In this document: piece after piece, positions 11,271 through 24,427 of the stretch
Layout of the letters: every line of letters begins with the position of its first letter
How positions within the stretch are numbered: position 1 is the stretch's first letter
From: Hofstenia miamia
Lineage: Eukaryota > Xenacoelomorpha > Acoela
Assembly (NCBI GenBank): GCA_004352715.1
Contig: SCFE01000017.1
Coordinates: forward strand, 2,410,189-2,474,188
Direction of reading: 5' to 3'
Length of the DNA: 64,000 nt
Position numbers and translations under genes: made by a program
The notes under the pieces: model-generated
Seen by the model: the letters and a program-made list of their open reading frames with translations, nothing else
Database searches by the model: none
Told to the model about the DNA's origin: nothing

Positions 11271-13802
11271 GTTTTTACTCGCGCCCAACTTAGGCGCAGT
11301 TTTGCACGAAGTCACGTTGCGAGGCCATTGCAATGTATGTGAATTGCATCTGGTTCCATAGTTCATCACATAACATTAACCACCCCTCATGAAAAGACTC
11401 ACTTTTGAAAAGTTTGCAATTTGCTGGCTTAGTAATGTGTGATACTGTACTGTATGCCCTTAAATGAATAGAATAACAAAAAAATTTTTGTAGTAGTCTT
11501 TAGAGAGATATCACTTAAACGATATTTTTCCAATTGAAATAAACAACAAACATCATGTTAAAAGAACCGGAAGAATGAGAAGTTGTGTTTCAAATTTTCA
11601 TTTTAGAGGTTGTTAAGAAAAAAAGCAATGTGCTTCTAAAACAATGAAAATTCTTTGGCAAATTACTACATCTCTAAGAATATTATGAAACACTGTGATT
11701 GCTTCAAACTAGTGGAACTTGGCACTCCTTTACTAAAAGGTCGCATTGGACTTGGCGATTGAAATTGTCAGTAAAAAATATAACAGTATGTTGTTATTTG
11801 CTATTTTTGTATTCTACACCCAATAGGAAATACGGGCCTTATTAAAATAGTTTGAAATAATAAAATGATTGCTAGAGTATATTCAAAGCCAATATTGTTT
11901 GTGAAGTCTATAGAAACAAATACTTGTCGGTAATCTGCTAAAAATTAAGTTTGAATAGTGCTGATAATTAAATATTTCAAATATTTAGTTACTAAGCTAG
12001 ATGATTTGGCGTCATGGTAGGGATGAATCAAAATCATCAATTATATACATCGCCGTTTAGAATGTCTAGCAAAACAGTTGAAGCATTAAACGGTAACGTG
12101 CGAACCAACATGCATACCGCATGCACGTTGGTACAAGTAATTTCTATTAGTGAATCAAAGTCTACAGCAGTTTGAAAAAATTGAATACACATTACGTCTA
12201 TTTTGAAAAGTTCAGTTTTCCATTCAATTTCTTAATTTTTGGTGTACTAATAAAATTAATAATTGATACTGTAGCCCGGCTTTCTTAATTTTAAAATCGA
12301 GTCTTCAATGTTTCCAGGTTTGGCAAAAACATTTTGTTAATAACACATATAGTAGCAAACAGTGAATTATGGGAAACTTATCAACATTCATTTTTCGTTT
12401 CATACACGTAAACAAAATGCAAGTTTTGCTAGTTTTCAGTTAAATATGCGTGAAAGTATGAATGGACAAATACCAAAATTATTGTCCAAATTTTCCATAA
12501 AATTATATATGAATTTGAGAAAAAAAAACATTTAATAACATTAAAAAGCATGTTTAAAATAATGAATTTTAAAACATGCCAACTCTGATTGCTCCTTATG
12601 TTCACCACACCATATACGGATTGAATAACTAACATTGGCTGAAGCTGATGCGGGAGAGAATATTGAAGTCACATTGGTTAATGACAATGCTTTTGAATTA
12701 ATTAACAAGTTCAAATTTTATTGCGAGATTCTTAGTAGGGTCTAATATCTTGCTGTTTTGAGACTCAGTTTTTTTATAAACTAGGTTCATATAAAAACGA
12801 TTAAAAACTTTTATAATTTCGAGAAAATATATTTTTTTCAGCAGGTAGCCTAGTTAAAAAATTACAAAATGTGTATAGAAGGTTAAACATCATACCTTGA
12901 AATAGTTGGTGAGCCGTTTAGCAATTGCTGTTGATGACATCTACTAAAACAGAAAGACTACATAGTAAAATGTGCTAATTATTTGACAAACAGTGCACTC
13001 ACAACAGACGACATTATACAATAAACGCGGTATCGATAAACACTACTATTAGGAAGGTAAACAATATTCTGGCTGCAATGCTATTGATCTGCAATAAATA
13101 GCTCAGAGCAAATTTTCAAAAATAAATTTTCACAAACCAATGCATCACTTCACACTTCATAGTATAACCATTAAACGTTGCAAATAATGATCTATTATAC
13201 AAATTTTTTCTGATGAAACTATTTTTGTTTCCATGTGAAAAAAACGATAATTTATAGAAACACTTAAAAATTATTTAGTGTAAAAATTAGAAATTTATAA
13301 AAATTAATACTCGTCAATGATTATGATAATTATGCAAAATTATATGCAGTAATTTTGTAATAAATTCTCATAAACTCATAAAATTACATTAATTAAATAA
13401 TTGATATCAATGACAAGTCCTTGTAAATTCTTAAAAAATAGTTCTTTAAAAAAATAATATCAGCCATTAGTTATATAAACTAAGAAATTTATAACAAACA
13501 TTTCAAAATGATCATTGCAACCTATTTTGATACATACTGCTCAAATGAATTGGGTATTCCTTTGACAATTTTAAAAGGCTTTCAACAGTTTTTTTTTCAA
13601 ACAGTAGAGCATGCACTATACACATTCAGTAACAACATGATTGAACACAAGCGTCATACTAAACCCAATATTACATTTTAAAGGAAAGGCTATACATTAC
13701 TCGAAGAAAAGAATTGACTCATTACAAAGGCACAGACGATTTGCTAGCTGCTACCTCGTATAAGCAACTATAAACACATACCCCGAGAGATTATACATTG
13801 GG

Positions 13803-15029
13803 TAGGGGAAGATAGGGCTTGCTTGCACAAAACACACATTTTAACATTTTCTGACCTTATGACTCAATAAAGTCTTGAAATTTTTTATGTGTATAATGTA
13901 TATTGCCTTTCACACGAAACGCATTAGAGCTTCCCTGATAAGATATCATTCTAATGTCAACTTTGATTTGAAATTTTATGTTCGCACAGAGTGTGGGGTA
14001 TGTTGAGACAAACAAGCCAACCATGGTTATTTCATTACGCAATCTACATCATAAAATATAAAATTGTATGCAATAAATCGAATATGTATATCACGATGAA
14101 AATATAACGAAAACATTGATATTGGAAGTAATCATGAATGCTGTCATTTCAAAAAAAATCAAAGAATAAAAACGAATGAACGTCATTAAAGAACGGTGTA
14201 ACTCCGGATATCACGGCATTGAAATCTATAAATTCCAGAGGAACGACTCGATTTTCCTCTCAAAGGAGCTGGCAACCTCATCAAAATGTTTGATTGTGGA
14301 TGTGATGATATGTCTTCGATATCAGGCAAAATAAAGGTCTGATTTGAACATAACGAGCGAGCGTACGATAAGGGACACTACGCATTGCTGCAGATTTTCT
14401 ATGACATTTTCACAAGCTTGCACAGCTGCCATTAACTGCTCATTTGAATAGTTGGCTTTATCGCTCTTTCGAATGTAATCTGAAATTAAAAAATATTGTT
14501 AAAGATTTCAGAATTAAAAAAAAATATAAGCAGTGGTTTTAATGAACTGAAACTATATCTTATCTGAATATGGAAATGATAATTCGTAAATTTGAGGGTC
14601 GACAATAATTTTAATGAAAATTCTTCATATATAATTGTTTTACGAGAATTCGTTTTATAATTGACGAGCTGGTTTTCTTTAAAAACCCTTCACAGATTAC
14701 AACTTACTCTGATTTCAAAATCACATATATACATGTATACAACAAATAATCATCAGCATAAATAGCACTTAATCAGTTTATTGTGTATCATGAATAATTT
14801 TCTGAGAGAAAAATTCTAAAAAGTTTATAACCTGTTTTGAACACGTGAAAATGACAAAATTCTGTAAGCGGCATTACACAATCGAATAGCGCGCCAAATC
14901 GATATTGTAAACAAAGTTCATTCTCTTGCGTATTTTTTTAGAACAAAAAGATAACGACTTTTTCACGTGGAAGGAGTTATAGGCACTGTGCCAACATGCC
15001 CTTGTGCGAACAAGCCCCATCTTACCCTA
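13803..15029. mobile_element. pogo/Tigger-like element with TIRs and TA duplication
   Basis: The left terminus (from 13805) reads GGGGAAGATAGGGCTTGC and the right terminus (ending 15027), read inward, GGGTAAGATGGGGCTTGT, with a further GCACAA shared inside. TA flanks both ends (13803-13804, 15028-15029). The interior holds a minus-strand pipsqueak-type helix-turn-helix (14336-14479), the DNA-binding fold of pogo/Tigger/jerky transposases. No DDE domain was recognised between the ends. At about 1.2 kb the element is roughly half an autonomous one, so it looks like an internally deleted, decayed copy. Confidence 0.75.
14336..14479 (-). pseudogene. pipsqueak-type HTH exon of pogo/Tigger-like transposase
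   Basis: Read on the minus strand, the segment begins right after a good splice-acceptor match (TTTTTTAATTTCAG) and encodes YIRKSDKANYSNEQLMAAVQA, here broken at its last residues. A gap or frameshift follows, and then SAAMRSVPYRTLARYVQ. These are the first helix (YxRKxxxANYSxEQLxxAV) and the recognition helix (SxxxAA...VPYxTLxR-V) of the HTH_psq domain. One slip separates the halves, with ENVIEN in place of the usual NGxxSLR linker. After the motif the frame stays open to a stop near 14283 without recognisable family sequence. The acceptor suggests that the original gene had an upstream exon. It is most probably a transposase remnant rather than a host transcription factor because it lies between the inverted repeats. 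Confidence 0.68.
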
Positions 15030-16559
15030 TATCACTTCTATCATAGGCTTGGAGATTCCAAATGGATTTTAGATAACTAGAACACCAGATAAGGGAATAA
15101 TAGTAAGGTTTTTGTTCATCCAATTGCAGAAAAACACTGGTTAATGCTTAGGAATTTGTCTCAATAAGTACCAAGTGATATTTAGACAGAAACAGCATGT
15201 TGCAGTTCTTATACCCTGCTTTCCGAGGAAATTTGAGAAAGTCTCCAAACGAAAGAAAAAATGTCTGGGTAAAATTAGGATTGTTTGATTGTAATCAAAT
15301 TGATTATACTCATGATTATAATTGTTATTATAATTAAAATAATAAAAATCATTATAATCATGATCATATCAATTGAAATTTTTATATATTAAATTAATAA
15401 AATATTTATGAAATGTCACTTTCAATGAATAAAGCAACAGATAAAAGCAAACGATGAGTCTGACATGCTTCAAATTGTTATTTAAAGTGACATTTGTTAA
15501 AATTTCAGTATGAGAAGAGTGAAAGCAGGGACACAAAAGTGGGTAGGCCAAGAACCAGAAGAACGCTACCTAATTATAAGTCTGATCCGATTATGACCGT
15601 TTGAATTAGATTGTAATCCAATAATCGAATTTTATATTTTTCAATGTAATCCGATTGTTTAACAAACCTAGATTACTATGGTGAAGCCAGAAAAGATAAT
15701 GTTCTTAGGGACATCAACTCCAGCAATCATTCATTAGCTTTAAAAGAAGCATGACAGTCTTGGTGTAAGAAGAATATGATAAGACATTTTTTGCAATTCG
15801 TTTGGCGTACTGAGCAAAAATTGAACATAAAGCTTACAATTAATTGTGAAATAACAGACGGTATGATTCAGTAAGAGAATTAAATACAAATTGACTTCAT
15901 CATATAATTACAGTTAGCATAATTCTCCTAATTGTTGAATCTTTTTCAATGTACAAAAAGTTAATATATTTTGAACTACAAAAATTTCATATTCCTAAGT
16001 GCCAATGTTAAGAAATACACGATATCATCATTAATAATCGTCAGCATAAAAATATTTGTTATTGGAAAACTTGTACATAAATAAAGAATAGCATACAGTT
16101 TGCAGGTCACATAAGAATTATGTCTCCAAATATCACAGACGTAATAACTCAAAATATAGGACATTCAAACTTTTAAGTACATAGTAATTTCTCATTCGTT
16201 ATATGCCTGTCATGACGTCATTGATAAATATCAATTTGCAGTATGCCATGAAAATGGGACTATACATGTAATTACATTTTACTATTCATTGCTAATTTGA
16301 GTCCTACCAAAACTAAATGTAATTTTTCACCAAACTGCACTATCAAGTAATAGGAAAACCAATCTAATTTTAAGCAGCTCGATAAAAATAATAATAGGAA
16401 ATTCTACGTGGTCAAAAAAATATACCTAGTGACAAAAATGAAATTTTCTAACTCAATTTTTAAACGATGATAGGAGATAAAAACATAAAATTTAAATAAA
16501 AAATAGAAATTTGAGATATACATGAACGCTATGAGTTAATAAGGGATTGCTTGGCCCGA
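15030..16559. other. gene-poor stretch with one inverted-repeat element
   Basis: Apart from the GTAATC-rich element at 15287-15671 I see only AT-rich sequence with stops in all frames and no RNA gene. Confidence 0.5.
15287..15671. mobile_element. GTAATC-rich inverted-repeat element (possible hAT-like MITE)
   Basis: The left edge reads TAGGATTGTTTGATTGTAATC and the right edge, read inward, TAGGTTTGTTAAACAATCGG. Both continue into self-complementary GATTGTAATC/GATTAC motifs like those in several hAT-type MITEs. Two exact 12-bp inverted pairs lie inside: CATGATTATAAT (15311) with 15351-15362, and AAATGTCACTTT (15411) with 15484-15495. The flanking 8-mers do not match each other, so the exact ends and the superfamily are uncertain. 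Confidence 0.45.
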
Positions 16560-17094
16560 ATTGAAAATACAGAGTTCCAAGCAACGAGGGAGGTTAACAC
16601 TTGGCCATACGTTTTTGTGGGGTTCTACGAACTTTGCACCAATATTTTATCGTGATGCAATGCGGATGAAAGAGGCACTCGTCTGTAATGAAAACGTTCC
16701 AGGCAAAGCCATCCATATCTCGGCAAAAAATCAATCTTTTTCGGATGTGCTCCTGGGTTAGAAATGGAACGTTATATGTTTTCTTTTTGGTGAGTCCAGC
16801 ACTCTTCAATCTTCTCTGGATGGTTCTTTCACAAACTGTCTATCGGCCCTGATCCATTAGTTGCTTTTTAATATCCCTTGCAGAATATTCGGGATGGACG
16901 ATTGCAAGTTTCAAAAAACTCTTTTGGTCACTTCTCGAAATCTGTTTGGGTCAACAATTTCCCAGTTTTCTTTCCAGGGTTTCACCTTCCTTCAACTTCT
17001 TCAAATTGCGATATAAAGTTCGTTTAGACATCCATATTGCATTCAGTAACGTCTTCAAGTCAAGTGTTTCCATTTTGTTCACACGGCAAGCCAT
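16560..17094 (-). pseudogene. Tc1-like transposase, N-terminal half
   Basis: On the minus strand a frame begins ATGGCTTGCCGTGTGAAC near 17094 and gives MACRVNKMETLDLKTLLNA. It continues with MSKRTLYRNLKKLKEGETLER, the first paired-type helix-turn-helix, also seen in the element at 58.2 kb as ISRSTYFRKLKKIRQGES. A frameshift near 16975 is followed by the second HTH: HPEYSARDIKKQLM, an in-frame stop, then CERTIQRRLKSAGL. The catalytic start FITDECLFHPH lies at about 16675-16690, and the match fades after WCKVRRTPQKRMA. The second and third catalytic blocks and both inverted repeats are missing. I infer a truncated, dead copy from a family related to, but clearly diverged from, the 58-kb element. 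Confidence 0.78.
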
Positions 17095-20000
17095 TACATA
17101 AAACGAGTGAATTTGTTGCAGTTTTCCCGCGATAATTTGGTTAATATAAGCATTGCATTTATATAAAGGATTGCATTTGATAGATCAACATATATCTTAC
17201 ATCTTATCTTATCATGTATTAAAAAATCAGGGATTTGTGTTTAGTGGTTAATGAGAAACGCGCCTTTGAAAAGGTGTGTACTTGATATTAGACTCCAGAA
17301 AAATTTGAAATTTAATATACACATTAATAAAATTGTTATGAAGACTTTTAGAAAAAATGTATAAAAATATTTGAAAGATTTATGTTTAGAAAATGAATTT
17401 ATCAATATTTACTATGCACTAATTGGAATTTTTTTAGTATTGCTGCCGTCTTGTTACTTGTATTTCTGAGTAGATAAATGAAAAATAGAACAGAGATCAA
17501 TTGAAAAACTATTATATAATATCATTAAAAGAAGAAGAATGTGAGAAAATGTATTATATGTTGCTCTCATTTACAGGATGGTGCAGAAAGTTACTTAAAA
17601 CAATACATATACAAATGGCAAAAGAAATTTGAAAAATAGAGTTGAAGTTGATGCAGCAATGGAAAAGCATTATTTAAAAATGCAGAAAAAAATTTTAAGA
17701 AACATCGTATATGAACATGATGTCTCCCTTCTATCACTTATAAAAATAATTAATGAGTATGGAAATTTATTATTTAATTAATATAGTTGCCATGCAAGTA
17801 TCGTGGTCCATCCGTTCTAGATGCCCCCTCTCGATGGAAGTTCTATGATGCTGGTCACCAATAGTTATTAAAATATTCTGCAATTTGTCTTCTAGGATTT
17901 CTGCCGGAAAAGCCTAATTTGATCAGAATATTCTTGCACGTATTTTTTCAACACTTAGTGGTCATTTTGCAGTGTAGAGATTCAACACTTCTATATCCAT
18001 TTCTATTTGGCATTTTTATCCATAAGTCGTATCTCTAAGTTAAGAATTAAATCTAAATCCGCTGTATAATGGCTTCTAGTTACAAAATTAATGCAGCCTA
18101 ATAGAGAGCTAATCAAAGCTGTTCGTAAGTCAAAAGACATTCTTCATGAAAGAGTTCATCAAGGGATAAAAGACCAATTAAAGAAATTGCAATCTATCGG
18201 TTTCTGAAATCGAACAACTCAAAATAATCAGTAAATTCGTTTTGAATTTACCTTAAAAAATTCTTGTTAAAACATTTTATGTGACCATCATCAGACATTT
18301 TAGACAGCAATTAAATCATTAATTATGGATACGTAGATTGTAGAAACCTAATCTTAGCTGTAAATGATCAGATCAAATAAATATATTCTAAAATTTAAAA
18401 CATTATTAGATTAAAAGCAATGGCAATTGATGCATGATTTTAATATCGGTGTGACGCTTTACTATATTCATTTGATTGGTTTTATTCTTTTCATCTGCAA
18501 TATTGCTCCCTTGTCAGGTTTTGTATTCAAAAGACAGGAAATGCGACAACATGAATGTTTTTGAGTACGAAGGTATTATCGTATTGAAAAAATGGAAAAA
18601 ATTTAGTCTAAGTGCAATGTTATATTGGATTTATTGCAGTAGAGACTGCGATTAAAACCATTTCCTACTAATAATTGGTTTAATGAGCGGTGATGTTAGT
18701 CAATTAACGCCAAAGCAAGTATTAATATCAAAGGCAATAGTTAATTAAAACCTTTGTCACTCGATTTTTCAAAGCACGATTCAAGAACTGTACAGAAATG
18801 TACTGTGGAATGAATGATTATACAGGCTGAAATATAATTATAGCTTATAAATAGTAGATCAATATGGGAACCATTTTTAAAATTTGTTGTCTATTCCCTT
18901 CAAAAGCTAGAGTGAACACATTACTTGAGAAGATTTATGATTTGATAAACTATCAACAAGAAAACGGCTAACAAGATGCATTTATAAATTAGTTAAGACT
19001 ACATATACTGTAATCATTGGTAGTCTTGCAAAACTCCATAGTTAAAATCTTTTTGAATTAAATAAAGTTCCACAATGCTGACGATAGAGTTTTGGTAAAT
19101 AATATGCATTAACAGACTTCTCTCACTTCTAGGGAATGCATATAATTTCTCTTCTTAAATATCCATACTACAAGACTAGATGTTTAATACTAAAAAGAAC
19201 AAAGGTTGATAATGTTGTGGCTTTGTGGAAAAGTTCCTAGACTAAACAAACAAGATAGCAGACCCAAGGACTGCTGAAATTAAATTATAAGCTGGTTGTG
19301 AACTAAACAAATTTGTGGTAGTATTTAGTAGAGCAACTAATTAAAGTTGTGCGCTTCAACTAAAATACTGACTGGTTTTACTTTAAAAGGGATTGAAAAT
19401 GACCAAGTATGTAACACGCTGCCCATTTTTCACAAAACTTCTAATACGTTTTTGAAATTGTAAAAACGCCTAAAAACTGAAATTTTATCAAATTTGCAAA
19501 ACTATGATTAAAATTAAATCTGATATTTGGTAATAGTTAAATTCATTATTTTCTGTATAGAAAACTCTAGAATCAAGGTTGTTAAGAATGCGTAAAAAGA
19601 TATTAGATTTAATTTATGCTTTCCTTAAATAAACTGCTACTTACAATGGTTTGACAATTCTTTTCATAGAAAGTAAAAATAGAAAATTCAGCTCAACTTA
19701 GCGGAAAAGCGCATAATGTTTTTTATCTTGCAGCAACTGGTAAGACTAAAATTTTCACATGAAATTTTAATAAACTTATAAATGAGCACCCAGGTAACTG
19801 AGCTTTAATAATTTTGCCGTTTTCAATGTCCATTTCCAAGAATAAAATATCTTGAAAATACAGAAAACATCCTTTCAAGAAAGAAAATCTGAATGGTTTG
19901 ATAATTTGGGGGTAAAATATAAATAACGCATACATGTATTATTGAAAAACTACATGATAATTATAAAGTTAACAAATTTAAACAAAATAGAAGTTCTCAA

Positions 20001-20569
20001 CGATTTCTCAAAAGATAATGCGTACAATGTTCACTAATTTTGAAAATACAGGCTTTAAAAAGTAATTATTGGTAACTACACATGTATCAAACGTAAGAAG
20101 GAAAGAATTGGCATTGCGTTCAAAATTGAATCTTAAAAGTGAAATGACAATAGATATTCAGATAATTTGACTTTTTCCTTGCTTCTTGTAGGAAAAATCT
20201 GAGGATAAAGTAGGAAACAACAGAATGCAGTATCTTTTAAATACCTTATCAACATAATGGAAAACATATTGTACACTATATTCTGATGGGCAGTTGATGT
20301 AACTGGGCAAATTGCTGGTTTCGTAATTTCCATGTAAAGAATGAGATTGAGAGTTTTAAAAATGGCTTGGTATTTTCTTTCGACATAATCTCATTTTTAT
20401 TGACATCAATCATCGACTGTACTGCAGATTTGTGGTGTAAACTTTCAATGTATAATATTTATCTCATTATCGCCAGCAAGGAATTATTGTCCATAATATT
20501 TTTTTATTAAGAGACTTTACTTCCTAAAAGAAAGTTACAAATAAACCAAAATTATGTACAAAATAAATA
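17095..20569. other. gene-poor AT-rich stretch
   Basis: Mostly low-complexity sequence. The exceptions are a GC-richer patch at 17790-17910 (CCATCCGTTCTAGATGCCCC) that I could not classify and the short gypsy-like frame at 18091-18207. No RNA gene or conserved exon was seen. Confidence 0.5.
18091..18207 (+). pseudogene. possible gypsy-type polyprotein scrap
   Basis: A 38-codon frame contains NRELIKAVRKSKDILHERV followed by HQGIKDQLKKLQSIGF and then a stop. The last part resembles the segment just before the reverse-transcriptase domain of Ty3/gypsy polyproteins (V-xx-xI-xx-L-xx-L-xxxGxI). The GxIxPSxSPWxSP continuation is absent, so this rests on about 15 residues. A chance similarity is possible. 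Confidence 0.22.
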
Positions 20570-21030
20570 AGAGTTCTTTTCTTTGCAACAAGAGCAATTG
20601 CATGTAAGATGTAAAGAACAACGATTAGTAATGATGTAATATTTGAAGAAATAATTCCTAAAAAAGGTTTTTAATGCTTTTGAGAAACCTTTACACAAAA
20701 AAAAAGATCAATCTCAGTATGGAGATGCACATAATTTGCTACTTTAACAATTCTGTGGAAAAATAAATTTCTTGTAGATTTTTTATTCAGATATTTTGAG
20801 GTGAACATTGTTTTGGTTGATCTTCTTGTTGAAGTGCGAGGAATGAAAATATCGATGAAATCTTTATAATTTACATCTACTTTATGGTTTAAGAGTTTGT
20901 AGAGGTAAAGCAGATCTGAGATTTCTAAATACAAAGAAATAGGCAATATGTTCAGTTTTAATAGTCTTTCCTTATAATTTCCAAGTGTTAATATCCGTTT
21001 TGTACAGCATCTTTACAGTGTTTCAAGTAT
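20570..21030 (-). pseudogene. LINE reverse-transcriptase C-terminal fragment
   Basis: Read on the minus strand, the sequence gives TKRILTLGNYKERLLKLN, then LPISLYLEISDLLYLYKLLN, the conserved block after the reverse-transcriptase domain where the polymerase C-terminus reads LxLLPLxxxxExxDLxxxYKxL. DVNYKDFIDIF and PRTSTRRS follow, with STRNLFFHRIVKVANYV matching the NSFFxRxVxLWN block. Before it a frame slip near 20990-21010 gives LKHCKDAVQ, corresponding to the LERxQxR motif. An in-frame stop after VKVSQKH precedes a more degraded tail ending near 20570. Nothing upstream resembles the polymerase core, so it is a typical 5'-truncated copy. Confidence 0.75.
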
Positions 21031-21375
21031 GTATGTATTATCTCAGCGAATTAAAACCCCAATTCGGAATTAGTATAACAATCAATACCAAGGTATACAA
21101 TTGTTCACAATACATATTATATTATAAGGCTATAGAAGACATTTGAGTAGTAAATATGTCGGTACTTTGAAGATATTAAACAATTTGATGAAATCAAAGT
21201 GCAATGATAACGGTCGAATAAATCAAGAAATTTACAGAACTTCAAAGAGTTGTGTTTGAAAATATATCCGGTAGTAAACGTACAAGCAGTATCCCAGAAT
21301 CCCTATGAACGGATGTTGGTGATACTAAGCAAATAATTTTCAAACACAACAATTATAGAGCACACATTCAAATGC

Positions 21376-21383
21376 ATATATGC

Positions 21384-21428
<45 letters not shown>
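21376..21428. repeat. (TA)n microsatellite
   Basis: About 50 bp of alternating TA, preceded by ATGCATATATGCAT. Confidence 0.95.
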
Positions 21429-21431
<3 letters not shown>

Positions 21432-21499
21432 TGTGTTGGACAAATGAATGCTATATTACAAAATTTATATTTTGCAAGAAAATAAAGCAACAAAATAAA

Positions 21500-22580
21500 A
21501 ATACGCCATTAATTGTCATCTATAGTGCGAGTAAATAGCACACTATTAGTCAAATCGTCAACCATGAAGCTGCCAATAGCATGCCTAGTCCTCAAGGCAG
21601 CTGATTTGGTTGATTTAATCCTGTTACAACGATTGCCTAATCCTGGACACCGCGACCATTTCATCTTCACCATTCTGCACATTCATTTCGTGCAGACGTT
21701 GCTACATCCACACCCAAATTGAATAGCCCAATCCGATTGAGAACAGGGGAGGCAGCAGGATAGATGTTTTCATCCAGGAAATATATACTGTTGTTCCACA
21801 GCCACATTTTGAAGGCCTCGATTAATATGCATACGTGGCATTTGTCCATACTGCCAAGTGCAGTAATGCACCAGGATCTCTAGCTGCTCAAGAATGATAT
21901 TTTGTTAATACTCAGCATTCGCTTTCTCTCAAAATCGACAAAAATCAGTGGGACCTGCCAAATTTGGAGACAGCAGTTGAAACCATGACTCAGCGATAAT
22001 AGTGAATACTGGTGTGGTTGCACTTCAAACACTTTTGATAACATTTGGATGTGTGACAATGAAATTTGACTTGAGGATTCCCACCTGTTTCATTCAGAGA
22101 AAATTTTCTCAATAGTGAAAACAGTCTTTCTGATATTGCAGACACCAACCAGGCAATTAAGTTTCCTTGCTTGGATTATCCATGAAAGTTTTTGCTTCTT
22201 GGTGAAGTGCTAGCGTTGTTTTAACTTATGACTGGACATTTGTTGATTGTCATGTATAATTTGGGACAGGTTGAGTCTGCTCATTTTCATCTGGGATGAC
22301 ATTAGACTAAGATTTCTGTGATTTTCTTTGCCGAAGGTGACTTTGTAACCATTCCACTGTCTTAATTGCATGAACTGTAAATGTGCGACTACTGGAAGTA
22401 GCTGCACTTAACGTCTGACCCGGTGTGCTGCGGCTAAAAAACAGGAGTCTATTTATCGTGATAACAGCCGGTGAAGAGCTGTATCAATTTCAGGCACAGA
22501 TGCCATGTTGCGGAGAAAATCAGAGAGAATGAAAATTGGTTTTACAGTGACAGACTTTCTGTGTAACGAGTCCTAATTGG
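21500..22580 (-). other. GC-richer block with decayed coding texture
   Basis: This kilobase is visibly richer in G and C than its surroundings and is bounded by (TA)n tracts. On the minus strand it shows consecutive medium-length open stretches: 22407-22210 (65 codons), then a stretch reading TKKQKLSWIIQARKLN near 22190, and 21849-21667 (60 codons). A further short frame starts ATGGCATCTGTGCCTGAA at about 22505. No residues matched a family I know. I infer an old retrocopy or decayed mobile-element gene on the minus strand, without a functional assignment. Confidence 0.35.
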
Positions 22581-22651
22581 CCCGAAATTCTGCTCGTTAT
22601 ACGTTTGTTAACTACTAAAAAACAGGCTTTGTCAATCAATATGTCCGACCC

Positions 22652-22852
22652 TATATATATATATATATATATATATANNNNNNNNNNNNNNNNNNNNNNN
22701 NNNNNNNNNNNNNNNNNNNNNNNNNNNNNNNNNNNNNNNNNNNNNNNNNNNNNNNNNNNNNNNNNNNNNNNNNNNNNNNNNNNNNNNNNNNNNNNNNNNN
22801 NNNNATATATATATATATATATATATTATATGTATACATATATCTTATTATT

Positions 22853-22885
<33 letters not shown>
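22652..22885. repeat. (TA)n tract spanning a gap
   Basis: Alternating TA borders both sides of a 127-N gap (22678-22804), followed by an interrupted TA run with TATACATATATC. The gap is almost certainly unresolved microsatellite. The 111-codon frame across it is not a gene. Confidence 0.95.
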
Positions 22886-22889
<4 letters not shown>

Positions 22890-24427
22890 ATGCTTTGTCT
22901 TGAAATTGTGGGATATTTTTTACTAAATATGACCAATTGAAAATGCAATTCTTAAAATCTCCGTTAAACCACAATCCCATCTACCATCGAAAGTGCATAT
23001 TCATGAAATTATGATAGATATTTAATTCAGAATCATTGTGCAAAGATCAGTATGATTCCTAACCTCTTGAAGGTTAATTTACTATCGTTGTCAAATTATT
23101 ACACTTGGATGAGAGGTAAATTGGGAGAGCAGCTTTGTATTTCATGATATAGGAAATATGGGAAGAACAATCCACAAGTGCTATTCCAAACAAGAGATTC
23201 TTCAGATTTCCAATAGTTAAGGTTGTCATTGATGATTTAGCACATAATTTATAGCTGAGAACAAGCATTAAATGGTATGTCTCACGCAATTCACAGAACA
23301 TTTCTCTTTCAGTACAAATGTGATATCGCTGAGCTCTTTATCGATAACTTGCAATTTTTCGTAATTACATACTTGTAACGTCGCTGTAAATATTCAGGAC
23401 TCGCCCAGGGTTAATTTTCTTGAGGGCCATATTGCTTTGGAAGATTGTTATAAAAATGAAATAATGGTTCTATATTTCCAGTAAAAAATATGTTTTACGG
23501 TGCTAAATGCAGTTGTATCGTTATGTAACTGGTACTAAACTAATCGCTGGCACCCGTTTCTAGCATAATGAAAAACACTGAAGTGATTTAAGTCTTGCCC
23601 TAACTAGATAAATTGTTTCAATACATATATTCTCAAAAATATAAATTGTATATGCCATGGCTATGAATTTAATAATTTAGTAACAAACTAATAACGTGTA
23701 AAATTTGAATATGGTATTTGTTTATAATTCGAATGTACTTATTGAAAATAATATTGATTTGTGTGATTTAGTGCTTAGTTATAGAACAACATTTGCATTG
23801 TTATTTGAACTAATAGAATTGAAAATTAATGAACTGTATGTAGCAACATTTCGCAAGTTATTTGCCTCAGTAAATAATAAAATCCGAGCTCGTTAAATGA
23901 TCTTAAAAATATTTCTGATATACATTCGCTATCATGAATTTAAAGGAATATATTGAGTTTCGAATATATTAAAGTTTTGACCGTTATTAAAAGACTGCTG
24001 CATGGTTATTAATCAGCTGTTGAGAAAATCAAGGAAATAGAATCAAATGACAACTACTAAAAGAAACCTTCTACGATATATTTCGCGAAATCCATTCCTA
24101 ATTTAGAGTAAACTATCTAGCAATAAGAAAACTCGAAGACTGAAGTAATAAAATATTTCACAACAAATATTCTCACTATCTGAAAATTTTTTAACAAAAA
24201 AACTGTGAAGCGTAATTACAAATGCATCAATTTGCCAAAGCATTGTATAGTTTATATTTTTACGCTTCTATCCATATATAATGTTGATTTTTCAATGACA
24301 AGCATCACAAACTCATATGAAATTTAACAAAATTATTATTTAAATTAATAATATAATATTATTGTGCTAATATATTTTCTTAGAAGTCTTGATTGCATGA
24401 AAACACTTTATTACTATTACGGTGTGG

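Larger units (their letters stand above)
9871..13802. other. gene-poor AT-rich stretch
   Basis: No convincing coding region. It holds a (CA)n(TA)n tract, a dispersed repeat shared with 40.3 kb, a short GC-richer patch at about 11275-11345 (CGCGCCCAACTTAGGCGCAG) that I could not classify, and a small hairpin at 12104-12132. In that hairpin ACCAACATGCAT pairs with ATGCACGTTGGT, 12 bp with one mismatch. The 119-codon frame at 9724-10083 begins in the P-like remnant and then runs through ordinary AT-rich sequence, so I do not call it a gene. Confidence 0.5.
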
